A stretch of 6,861 bases of DNA, from positions 19,532 to 26,392 of the forward strand of contig MTNG01000092.1 of the NCBI GenBank assembly GCA_002011395.1, read 5' to 3'. The stretch comes from Candidatus Aciduliprofundum sp. JdFR-45 (GTDB lineage Archaea > Thermoplasmatota > Thermoplasmata > Thermoplasmatales > JdFR-45). The translations under genes and the position numbers were made by a program. The notes beneath the pieces were generated by a model. That model was not told where the DNA came from, ran no database searches, and saw only the letters and a list, made by a program, of their open reading frames with translations. Below, piece after piece: positions 1 through 5,727 of this stretch. How positions within the stretch are numbered: position 1 is the first letter of the stretch; every line of letters begins with the position of its first letter.

Positions 1-104
1 CCTCCGTTGAGAGAGCCCTCGCAACCGCCATGGAGAGACCGCCCGTCCTCGTGTGTGGCTCATTTCATCTTCTCGGGGAGGTGGAAGATTGTCTGGAGAT
101 GTGA
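1..104 (+). CDS. folC: C-terminal end of a FolC-like folylpolyglutamate/dihydrofolate synthase (partial, 5' end outside window)
   Basis: Only the last 33 residues are visible, read in the frame that starts at base 3 and ends at a TGA at 102-104. The segment contains VLVCGSFHLLGEVED, preceded by an ERALATAMERP helix. This matches the usual end of FolC in the Mur ligase superfamily, a strand 'vlVtGSlylvGev' after a helix. FolC enzymes add glutamate to folates or make dihydrofolate from dihydropteroate, using ATP, in the cytoplasm. The gene overlaps the start of hflX, by 16 bases if hflX starts at 89 and by 4 if it starts at 101, so the two are probably co-transcribed and translationally coupled. 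The call depends on a short C-terminal motif. Another Mur-type ligase is possible because the ATP-binding and substrate motifs lie outside the window. Confidence 0.62.
   Translation, partial: SVERALATAMERPPVLVCGSFHLLGEVEDCLEM
77..83 (+). promoter_or_regulatory. Shine-Dalgarno sequence for hflX
   Basis: GGAGGTG is a strong match to the archaeal 16S rRNA 3' end and lies 5 bases before the TTG at 89. It is 17 bases before the GTG at 101, too far for that start. It therefore favours TTG 89 as the hflX start, inside the end of the upstream folC-like gene. The downstream GGAG at 95-98 is only 2 bases from GTG 101. Confidence 0.55.
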
Positions 105-1345
105 AGAGGGCTGTGATCGTCTGGGATGGGGACCCGGAGTTCCTCGAACTCGTGGCGTCGCTGGGATACGAGGTCGTCGGTCGCGTCCTCCTCACGGAGA
201 CGAATTCACGCCATCACCTGACACGGGGCAAAGTGGAGGAGGTGCGCACGCTGGTTCAGCGGGAAGGCGCAGATGTGGTTATCGTGGACGCGGCGCTCAA
301 ATCCTCGCAGTGGTTCAACCTTGAGAGGGAGTTCCGCGTGAGGGTTCTGGACAAGGTGAACCTCATACTGGAGATATTCGCCGACCGTGCCCGTACGAAG
401 GAGGCGAAGCTCCAGGTGGAACTGGCACGCCTGAAATACGAGGTGCCGCGGGTACGCGAGATGATACACAGGGAGAAGATGGGCGAGCGCGCGGGGTTCA
501 TGGGCGGCGGCGAATATCCCGTGGCGGACTACTATCTCCTCATACAGAGGCGGATACGGAAGATACGGGAGCAGCTCCGGGCGCTGGCGGAGAAGAGGGA
601 GATGATGAGACAGCGCAGGGAGGAACTCGGCTTCTACATAGTCTCCATAGCCGGCTATACGAACTCTGGCAAATCCACGCTCCTGCGCGCCCTCACGGGC
701 GAGGAGGTGATAATAGAGGGGCGGATGTTCTCAACGCTGTCAACCCGCACCGCCCGGCTTCCCACGAAGGTCCGTGTTCTCCTCACGGACACCGTCGGGC
801 TGGTGGAAGGGCTTCCGGCCTTCATGATAGAGGCGTTCAGGCCCACTTTTGAGGAGGTGTACCATGCGGACCTCGTGCTCCTCCTCGTGGACGCTTCCGA
901 CCCGGTGGAGGGGGTGGAGAGGAAGACGCGCGCCGTCCTTGAGTACCTCTTCCCCGAGTGCGAGGGGAAGGTGCTGCCCGTGCTGAATAAGGTTGACGTG
1001 GCGGATGATGTGGAGGAGAAGGCACGCGTGGTGCGTATGCTGGTTGGTGAGGAGCCCATACAGATCTCAGCCCGGAAGGGGCACAACCTGGACGCGCTCG
1101 TTGAGGCCATAATCAACAGCATTCCGATGGAAATGTCCTATGACCTCATACTTCCAAACGCACCGTGTTCCCAGCGCCTGCTGCACTACGTTTACGAGCA
1201 CGGTCTGGTTGAACACGTTGAATACGGGGTGGACATTCACCTGAAATTCAGGATACCTGCCAGATACGCATCCGAGGTGGAGGAATTGATCTCCCTCTGC
1301 GGGGGCAGTTACAGTGGAAATGGTGGGGGGGCTCATGGGATATAA
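89..1345 (+). CDS. hflX: GTPase HflX
   Basis: HflX is an Obg/HflX-class GTPase that binds the large ribosomal subunit and in bacteria rescues or splits stalled ribosomes. The archaeal role is less clear. The 418-residue product has the HflX N-terminal domain, including TRGKVEEV and the stretch VNLILEIFADRARTKEAKLQ (residues about 90-109). An arginine/lysine-rich coiled coil follows (about 110-180), then the G domain: P-loop GYTNSGKST (189-197), switch I STLSTRT (216-222), DTVGL (234-238), NKVD (300-303) and SARKG (327-331). The linker reads GGGEYPVADYYLLIQRRIRK where many HflX proteins have GPGE plus an acidic 'ExDRR' motif. The C-terminal tail after residue about 406 is glycine-rich and low in complexity. 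TTG 89 was chosen for its Shine-Dalgarno; GTG 101, with a 4-base GTGA overlap, and GTG 53 are alternatives. It is probably in an operon with the folC-like gene. Confidence 0.93.
   Translation: MSGDVKRAVIVWDGDPEFLELVASLGYEVVGRVLLTETNSRHHLTRGKVEEVRTLVQREGADVVIVDAALKSSQWFNLEREFRVRVLDKVNLILEIFADRARTKEAKLQVELARLKYEVPRVREMIHREKMGERAGFMGGGEYPVADYYLLIQRRIRKIREQLRALAEKREMMRQRREELGFYIVSIAGYTNSGKSTLLRALTGEEVIIEGRMFSTLSTRTARLPTKVRVLLTDTVGLVEGLPAFMIEAFRPTFEEVYHADLVLLLVDASDPVEGVERKTRAVLEYLFPECEGKVLPVLNKVDVADDVEEKARVVRMLVGEEPIQISARKGHNLDALVEAIINSIPMEMSYDLILPNAPCSQRLLHYVYEHGLVEHVEYGVDIHLKFRIPARYASEVEELISLCGGSYSGNGGGAHGI
1308..1331 (+). other. Origin-recognition-box (ORB/mini-ORB)-like element
   Basis: The sequence reads GTTACAGTGGAAA (1308-1320), TGGT (1321-1324), then seven G (1325-1331). 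Archaeal Orc1/Cdc6 binding boxes share a core like TTNCANTNGAAA, with a G-run a few bases 3' of it on the same strand. Core, spacing and G-run all fit. The element lies inside the last codons of hflX, about 100 bases before the orc1/cdc6 start, where archaeal origins or Orc1 autoregulatory sites are often found. I found only one good copy in the window, whereas known origins usually have several, so this may be an isolated binding site or a coincidence in a Gly-rich coding tail. Confidence 0.45.
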
Positions 1346-1368
1346 CCCTTTGCTAACAGGTCTGGTGA

Positions 1369-1383
1369 AAAAAAGTATTTGTA
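1369..1383 (+). promoter_or_regulatory. Possible orc1/cdc6 promoter (A-rich BRE plus TATA-like stretch)
   Basis: In the 83-base gap between hflX and orc1, an A-run runs into AAAGTATTTGTA. A TATA box here would place transcription start near 1403, leaving a leader of about 25 bases that carries the Shine-Dalgarno. A second candidate, GATATACC at 1394-1401, would start transcription near 1425 and exclude most of that Shine-Dalgarno. Neither is a strong TATA box. Confidence 0.3.
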
Positions 1384-1416
1384 AGGCATCGGGGATATAC
1401 CATCCCAGAGCACCAC

Positions 1417-1426
1417 GGAGGGTGGT
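1417..1426 (+). promoter_or_regulatory. Shine-Dalgarno sequence for orc1/cdc6
   Basis: GGAGGGTGGT precedes the ATG at 1429 by a few bases and combines GGAGG with GGTGG. It supports ATG 1429 and suggests that, unlike the four apparently leaderless genes downstream, orc1 is translated from an mRNA with a leader. Confidence 0.55.
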
Positions 1427-1428
1427 AG

Positions 1429-2670
1429 ATGGCACTTAACGTGTTTGAGAGATTCATAGAAACCCCTACCCTCTATCGGGGGGAGAACGCGCGCGCCCTT
1501 GAGCCGTCGTACGTGCCGGACCGGCTACCCCACAGGGAAAAGGAGATAGAGCGGCTCGCGAAGATGATCGCTCCCGCCCTCCGTGGAAAGGTGCCCTCCC
1601 ATGCGATTCTGTACGGCAAGCCGGGCACGGGGAAGACGGCCGTGGTGAAGTACGTCCTGCGCGAGTTGAAGCGCCTCATGGTGATGAAGGGCGTTGGTGA
1701 ACTCGTGCACCCCGTTTACCTCAACTGCAGGTCCGTGGACACGTCCTATTCCGTTCTCTACAACATAGCGCTGGACCTCGGATGCACACGCGTGCCCTAC
1801 ACGGGCTGGCCCCTTGACAGGATGGAGAGAGAGGTGTTCAACGCCATAGACAGAACGGGTGTTGTGGTCATACTTGTTCTGGACGAGATAGACCACCTGG
1901 TTGACAAGGGCCACGAGGACGCGCTCTATCTTCTCCTCCACATGAACGAGGAGATTGAGGAGGGGGGCGTCTCCATCGTGGGCATATCAAACGACCTGAA
2001 GTTTGCGGAGAAACTGGAGCCGCGCATAAGTTCGCGCCTGATGGGAGAGCGCCTCGTGTTCTCGCCCTACAACGCGCCGCAACTGGAGGACATACTCAGG
2101 GATAGGGTGGAATTGGCCCTCGTGGAGGGCGTTGTGGACGACGCGGTAATAAAGCTCTGCGCGGCGTTCGCAGCGCAGGAGCATGGAGACGCGAGGAGGG
2201 CAATATCGCTCCTCAAGAAGGCGGTGGACATCGCCGAGCGCGAGGGTTCCGAGATAGTCACGGAGTTCCACGTCTACTCCGCCAAGGCGGAGATAGAGAT
2301 TGACTCCGTGGCTGAGGTCGTCAGAACGCTCCCGATCCACGCCAAGGTTCTCCTGTACGCCATTCTGCTCCTAGGGGAGAGGGATGGCGCAACCACCACG
2401 GGAAGCGTCTACTCCGCCTACAGGTCCATCTGCGAACACATCAGCGGGATCAGACCCCTTGGGTCCAGAAGCGTTTCCAATTTAATCAGCGAGTTGAGCG
2501 TGATGGGGCTCATAAACACGGAGATAAAGTCCTTCGGCAGGGGTAGGGGGAGGACGCGTGTCATTCAGCCCTACGTCCCCATTCGGGAGACCCTGCGGCT
2601 ACTTGAGGACGAACTCACTATTGACCCCGACGAGATATCGCTGGGGAAGCAGACGAACCTTCTTCTATGA
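1429..2670 (+). CDS. orc1/cdc6: Orc1/Cdc6 family replication initiator
   Basis: This AAA+ ATPase binds origin recognition boxes and loads the MCM helicase at archaeal replication origins. The 413-residue product has the family's usual length and order. An N-terminal segment YVPDRLPHREKEIERL (28-43) is followed by Walker A GKPGTGKT (63-70), Walker B VLDEID (150-155), sensor 1 GISND (185-189), and a sensor 2 region GDARRA (253-258) in the lid domain. A C-terminal winged helix spans about 300-390, with a likely recognition helix around SRSVSNLISELSVMG (346-360) and an Arg/Gly-rich wing RGRGRTR (371-377). All catalytic motifs are intact. The start is supported by a Shine-Dalgarno. The ORB-like element about 100 bases upstream suggests autoregulation or a nearby origin. 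The last 53 bases also encode the end of the convergent HAD gene. Whether it is the origin-specific Orc1 or a paralogue cannot be told from this window. Confidence 0.95.
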   Translation: MALNVFERFIETPTLYRGENARALEPSYVPDRLPHREKEIERLAKMIAPALRGKVPSHAILYGKPGTGKTAVVKYVLRELKRLMVMKGVGELVHPVYLNCRSVDTSYSVLYNIALDLGCTRVPYTGWPLDRMEREVFNAIDRTGVVVILVLDEIDHLVDKGHEDALYLLLHMNEEIEEGGVSIVGISNDLKFAEKLEPRISSRLMGERLVFSPYNAPQLEDILRDRVELALVEGVVDDAVIKLCAAFAAQEHGDARRAISLLKKAVDIAEREGSEIVTEFHVYSAKAEIEIDSVAEVVRTLPIHAKVLLYAILLLGERDGATTTGSVYSAYRSICEHISGIRPLGSRSVSNLISELSVMGLINTEIKSFGRGRGRTRVIQPYVPIRETLRLLEDELTIDPDEISLGKQTNLLL

Positions 2671-3268
2671 GGTTGAGAAGCTCCAGCAGGTCTCTCACCC
2701 GCCCCAGGCCCTCCACGGTGTAATGCGCCTCCGTGTTTATGCCGACCGTTATGCACCCCGCCCTCTTCCCCGCCTCAATGTCGTATGGGTAATCGCCGAC
2801 GACGACCGCCTCTGATGGCGAGACGCTTAACGCCTCAAGGGCCGTGAGGACGTGGTCCGGATGCGGTTTCGCATTCCTCACGTCCTCCCTCGCCAGAACA
2901 AGGTCTATGAAATCCATGAGGGGTGCGAGCGCTATTTCGGCAGCCCTTCGCGTGTTGCGTGTTATCACCGCGATTTTCAACCCTCTCTCCCTCAGCCATC
3001 CGAGGAGAGGCAGCGCCTCGGGATGTGGCCTGGACATCTCCGCCCTTCGCACCTCCTCATCCTCCAAAAATTTCAGGGGTTCGTCGCCGAGGTCGTGTTC
3101 CGCGGAGAGGCGCAGGGTGTCCTCGTATGTCCTACGCATTGCCAGGACATCGCGGCGTGGAACCCCTCTGGATATGAGGAAATCCTGCACCCTCTCACGT
3201 ATGACCGAGTAGGGATAGGGGTTCTCAACGAGCGTCTCGTCCATGTCAAACAGCACGGCGCGGATCAC
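2618..3268 (-). CDS. HAD superfamily hydrolase, phosphoglycolate-phosphatase-like
   Basis: A cytoplasmic phosphatase of the haloacid dehalogenase superfamily, 216 residues. Motif I is DMDET (8-12), with the nucleophile D8 and acid/base D10. Motif II is VITRNT (101-106), with T103. Motif III is the lysine in NAKPHPD (K134). Motif IV is GDYPYD (158-163), with D159 and D163. A helical cap of subfamily I type lies between motifs I and II (about 15-85). These features fit Gph-like phosphatases or other small-molecule phosphatases; the substrate cannot be read. GTG 3268 was chosen because the protein then begins MIRAVLFD, as is usual, and a TATA box sits about 28 bases upstream. An in-frame ATG at 3328 would add 20 residues but lies upstream of that TATA box. 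The last residues (about 203-216) are a Ser/Arg-rich tail encoded antisense to the orc1 3' end. Confidence 0.88.
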   Translation of the reverse strand: MIRAVLFDMDETLVENPYPYSVIRERVQDFLISRGVPRRDVLAMRRTYEDTLRLSAEHDLGDEPLKFLEDEEVRRAEMSRPHPEALPLLGWLRERGLKIAVITRNTRRAAEIALAPLMDFIDLVLAREDVRNAKPHPDHVLTALEALSVSPSEAVVVGDYPYDIEAGKRAGCITVGINTEAHYTVEGLGRVRDLLELLNLIEEGSSASPAISRRGQ

Positions 3269-3290
3269 GGCGGGTGAATCGCACAGCGCT

Positions 3291-3304
3291 GGAATAAAAA
3301 TTCC
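3291..3304 (-). promoter_or_regulatory. TATA box of the HAD gene within an inverted repeat
   Basis: On the minus strand, TTTTTATT (plus coordinates 3293-3300) is centred about 28 bases upstream of GTG 3268, placing transcription start at or within two bases of the start codon. No Shine-Dalgarno is visible, so the mRNA is probably leaderless. The box lies in GGAATAAAAATTCC, an inverted repeat with 5-base arms and a 4-base spacer, which could be an operator. Confidence 0.5.
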
Positions 3305-3343
3305 GATGTATATTCGGCTTTTAACCACTCCCGACCAAAGTTG

Positions 3344-3352
3344 TTTTATATG
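3344..3352 (+). promoter_or_regulatory. TATA box of the TPR gene
   Basis: TTTTATATG is centred 26 bases before ATG 3374, with an A-rich possible BRE (CCAAAG) just upstream. Transcription would start at the A of the start codon, giving a leaderless mRNA. No Shine-Dalgarno precedes the ATG. It is divergent from the HAD promoter about 50 bases away. Confidence 0.6.
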
Positions 3353-3373
3353 TTATAATGGAATACCCTGCAC

Positions 3374-4519
3374 ATGCCTGAACCCTTTCGCGAGCACCCC
3401 GAACTGGAGAAAATCCGCGAAGAGATTTCGTCTCTCGGGAGGAAAGACCGCGAGGCCGCGGTGAAAAGAGCAGAGGAGGCCGTGGAGAGGGCTTTGGAGA
3501 TGGGGAGGCAGGATTACGCCGCCGTTTTTCTCGCCATGAAGGCGGCCATGCTGTCGGCGGAGGGGCGGAAAAAGGAGGCGATAGCGGTCGCCGAGAATGC
3601 CATGCGCATGGCACGGGAGGCGGAGGCGTCCGAGGCCATAGTCACGGCGGCAACCGTCCTCATAGACCTGTACCACACATCTGGCTTTCAGAGGGAGGCG
3701 GAGAGGGTTCGCGCTCTTGCGGAGAGGCACCTGGGAGAGGCGAGAATCACAACGAGGTTCAGATTCTGGAACGCTCTGGCGATACTTCTCTTTGATATGG
3801 GCAAACTCGGAGAGGCGGAAAAGCAGTGGAGGCGCTGTCTGGCGATAGCGGAGAAGATGAACGACCCGCGCATTCTCGCTGTCGTTTACAACAACCTGGG
3901 GGAGGTCTACAGGATACGTGGTCAGTTTGAGGAGGCCATAGAACTGTACAACACCGCCTACAGGTACTCGGAGGAGTCGGAGGAGTACGCCGGAATGGCC
4001 GTGAATATGCTGAACATCGCAGACGTTTTGCGCAAGATGGGAAAACTTGATGAGGCGGAGAGATACCTCAGGGAGTCGTGGAAACTGTACGAAAAGCACC
4101 GCGTCCCCCGCGTGGGGGCGGCACCTCTCCGGGACCTCGCAAAGTTGCTGGCAGACAGGGGCCGGCTGGACGAGGCCCGCGAGTGCGCCGCCAGGGGGCT
4201 TGAACTCGCCCTGAAGAGCGGAAACAGAAAGAAGATAGGCGAACTCCTCATGGCAGAGGGGTACGTGAAGGAAGTTTCCGGGGATCTCTCCGGGGCCGTT
4301 AAGAGTTATCTGGAAGCGCTCAAACACTTTCAGGAGATTGAGGACGTGGTGGCCGAGGCGGAATGCGAGGTCTGCATAGCGCGCGCCTTTATGAAATCCG
4401 GAAAGAGGGCGGCCGCAAACACACACCTTCAGAGGGCGAGGCGGATGGCCGAGGAGGTGGGCCACTTCTACCTTCTGCAGGAGATCGCCCGAATAGAGAG
4501 GGACCTCACGGAATCCTGA
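3374..4519 (+). CDS. Tetratricopeptide (TPR) repeat protein of unknown role
   Basis: This 381-residue protein is made almost wholly of paired helices. About eight TPR-like units can be followed from residue about 45 to 365. The clearest are AVVYNNLGEVYRIRGQFEEA (starting near residue 169), the next unit with MLNIADVLRKMGKLDEAERY, and a later one with LRDLAKLLADRGRLDEARE. Each shows the Gly/Ala and small-residue pattern of TPRs. The N-terminal about 45 residues are charged and helical. No signal peptide, membrane segment, DNA-binding or enzymatic domain is visible, so it is probably a cytoplasmic scaffold or adaptor. The start is fixed by a TATA box 26 bases upstream. Its 3' end overlaps the unknown minus-strand gene by 14 bases. 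No partner can be named from the sequence; the convergent unknown gene and the divergent HAD gene are only neighbours. Confidence 0.85.
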   Translation: MPEPFREHPELEKIREEISSLGRKDREAAVKRAEEAVERALEMGRQDYAAVFLAMKAAMLSAEGRKKEAIAVAENAMRMAREAEASEAIVTAATVLIDLYHTSGFQREAERVRALAERHLGEARITTRFRFWNALAILLFDMGKLGEAEKQWRRCLAIAEKMNDPRILAVVYNNLGEVYRIRGQFEEAIELYNTAYRYSEESEEYAGMAVNMLNIADVLRKMGKLDEAERYLRESWKLYEKHRVPRVGAAPLRDLAKLLADRGRLDEARECAARGLELALKSGNRKKIGELLMAEGYVKEVSGDLSGAVKSYLEALKHFQEIEDVVAEAECEVCIARAFMKSGKRAAANTHLQRARRMAEEVGHFYLLQEIARIERDLTES

Positions 4520-5651
4520 AGAGGGACACCCTGCCGTCCCTCACCTGTATCGCGTAGGGCGGCGTCTGCGGGACGACACCCCTGACCAAGGGAACGCCGT
4601 TCACTATGGCCGCCACCACCTTTTTGGTGGCCATCTCGGAGAGTTCCCACACGGGCTCTATGTGGTAAGGGGAGAAGGCGAGAACCCTGAGCCCGCTCAT
4701 CTTCACCTCGTTGAACCACTCCAGTCCGACCCTGAGGTAGTAGAGGGGGTAATCCTTCCAGTAGTGCCACAGCGTGTGCAGGTCCGCTATGACTATCCCG
4801 TGAGGGCCGTTCTCCTGCACCACGCGCCGCAGAAAATATCTGCGGTACTTGCTGATCTCCAGGCGGTCCTCAAGGGAGTTCTCTATCGGCTCCACGTGAG
4901 TCCCCCGCGGGTCTATGGAGACGAAGTACGTCCTCTCGGCGATCTCGCCCTGGCCGTTGCTCTTCATTGAGCGTATGACATCTGCGAATATCTCAGGCGT
5001 CTGTGGCGTGCCGTATATGACCAGGTAGGTATCGGGATTTCTGCGTATCTCCTCCATGATGGCGGGCATGACGAGCGTTATGAGTATCTTGAATGATACG
5101 GCCCGAGCGTCGCCCCCCACGAGGGAGTAAAACCAGTCCTCCGACAGGTCGGGAAGGACCTCCCTGGATGTGTCGTCAGCGTAGGACGTTGTGAAGGTCA
5201 TTTCCGGGATTTCTAGGATGCGTATGCGACCGTCGTCGTAGACGTACAGGAGTTCACACCGCATGTGGAGCGGTTTCATAACGCGCACGGCCCGGGCAAC
5301 AATTCCATCCTTCACCCTGTCCTCTATGCTGACCGCCCAGTCGCAGTAGAAACACCACTCCATCTCACCCGTTATTATAAGTTTGCGCGAAAACTTCAGT
5401 TTATCTATTTTCTCGGCGAGTTCACAGCACCTCATGTTGTTGTAAGATGCTATGCGCTCGGGGTACAGGATAAGGAGGGCCTTTTTACCCCGGGCAGAGA
5501 GCGTGAAATTCTGAACGTTGAAGGGCGTCATCACATCGTAGTTCCCGATGTCCATAGAGCGGAAAACTGCGTGAGCGAACACCTCTCCCTCGCATACATC
5601 CTCGGCCACAACAACGCCCTTTCTCCACCTACCCTCCCACGGAACGTCCAT
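4506..5651 (-). CDS. Uncharacterised protein; C-terminal half resembles a RecA/KaiC-like domain lacking the P-loop
   Basis: I do not recognise this 381-residue protein as a named family. Residues about 208-350 have the layout of a RecA/KaiC-type domain: a strand YLVIYGTP (209-216) where a P-loop would follow, a YFVSIDP strand (242-248), a hydrophobic strand ending in aspartate GIVIADLHTLWHY (285-297, Walker-B-like D290), and LRVLAFSPYH (321-330). The P-loop position reads GTPQTPEIF, without the GK[ST], so ATP hydrolysis is unlikely. This recalls archaeal DUF835 or DUF7504-type degenerate domains, which is inference only. The N-terminal half (1-200) is unfamiliar and holds C75, C76, C100, C103 (in EWCFYCDW) and C132, a possible metal site. 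No membrane segment or signal peptide is evident. ATG 5651 lies 27 bases from a TATA box; an in-frame upstream extension to 5843 would run through that promoter and into hycI. Confidence 0.82.
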   Translation of the reverse strand: MDVPWEGRWRKGVVVAEDVCEGEVFAHAVFRSMDIGNYDVMTPFNVQNFTLSARGKKALLILYPERIASYNNMRCCELAEKIDKLKFSRKLIITGEMEWCFYCDWAVSIEDRVKDGIVARAVRVMKPLHMRCELLYVYDDGRIRILEIPEMTFTTSYADDTSREVLPDLSEDWFYSLVGGDARAVSFKILITLVMPAIMEEIRRNPDTYLVIYGTPQTPEIFADVIRSMKSNGQGEIAERTYFVSIDPRGTHVEPIENSLEDRLEISKYRRYFLRRVVQENGPHGIVIADLHTLWHYWKDYPLYYLRVGLEWFNEVKMSGLRVLAFSPYHIEPVWELSEMATKKVVAAIVNGVPLVRGVVPQTPPYAIQVRDGRVSLFRIP

Positions 5652-5673
5652 GGATAACCTATTGCAACGTTGG

Positions 5674-5682
5674 ATAATAAAA
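5674..5682 (-). promoter_or_regulatory. TATA box of the unknown minus-strand gene
   Basis: Read on the minus strand, TTTTATTAT is centred 27 bases upstream of ATG 5651, with a possible BRE CCAAAC before it. There is no Shine-Dalgarno, so the mRNA is probably leaderless. It is 14 bases from the opposing TATA box of the hydrogenase protease gene. Confidence 0.58.
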
Positions 5683-5696
5683 GTTTGGGTGCGCAA

Positions 5697-5705
5697 TTTA
5701 AAAAT
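5697..5705 (+). promoter_or_regulatory. TATA box of the hydrogenase maturation protease gene
   Basis: TTTAAAAAT is centred 27 bases before ATG 5728, so transcription should start at about the start codon. An AGGTG at 5720-5724 is only 3 bases from the ATG and would fall outside a leaderless mRNA. It is part of the 76-base bidirectional promoter region shared with the unknown gene. Confidence 0.55.
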
Positions 5706-5727
5706 CCCCGGCGCCATACAGGTGTGA

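Noticed and set aside
1240..1252. Inverted repeat CCTGAAATTCAGG in hflX
   Set aside because: The arms are short and it lies in the body of the gene, coding for a normal HflX segment. No second copy was found.
2474..2492. Possible second ORB on the minus strand (TTAAATTGGAAAC) inside orc1
   Set aside because: The core mismatches the box at key positions and there is no G-run after it.
3353..4465. Long open frame of about 370 codons antisense to the TPR gene
   Set aside because: It is a mirror of the TPR reading frame in GC-rich DNA. Its translation is rich in Arg, Pro and His, has no family resemblance, and no promoter or ribosome site precedes it.
4616..4630. Hairpin CCACC-TTTTT-GGTGG as a terminator
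   Set aside because: The T-run is the loop, not the tail, and the hairpin lies inside the conserved coding region of the minus-strand gene. It is probably chance.
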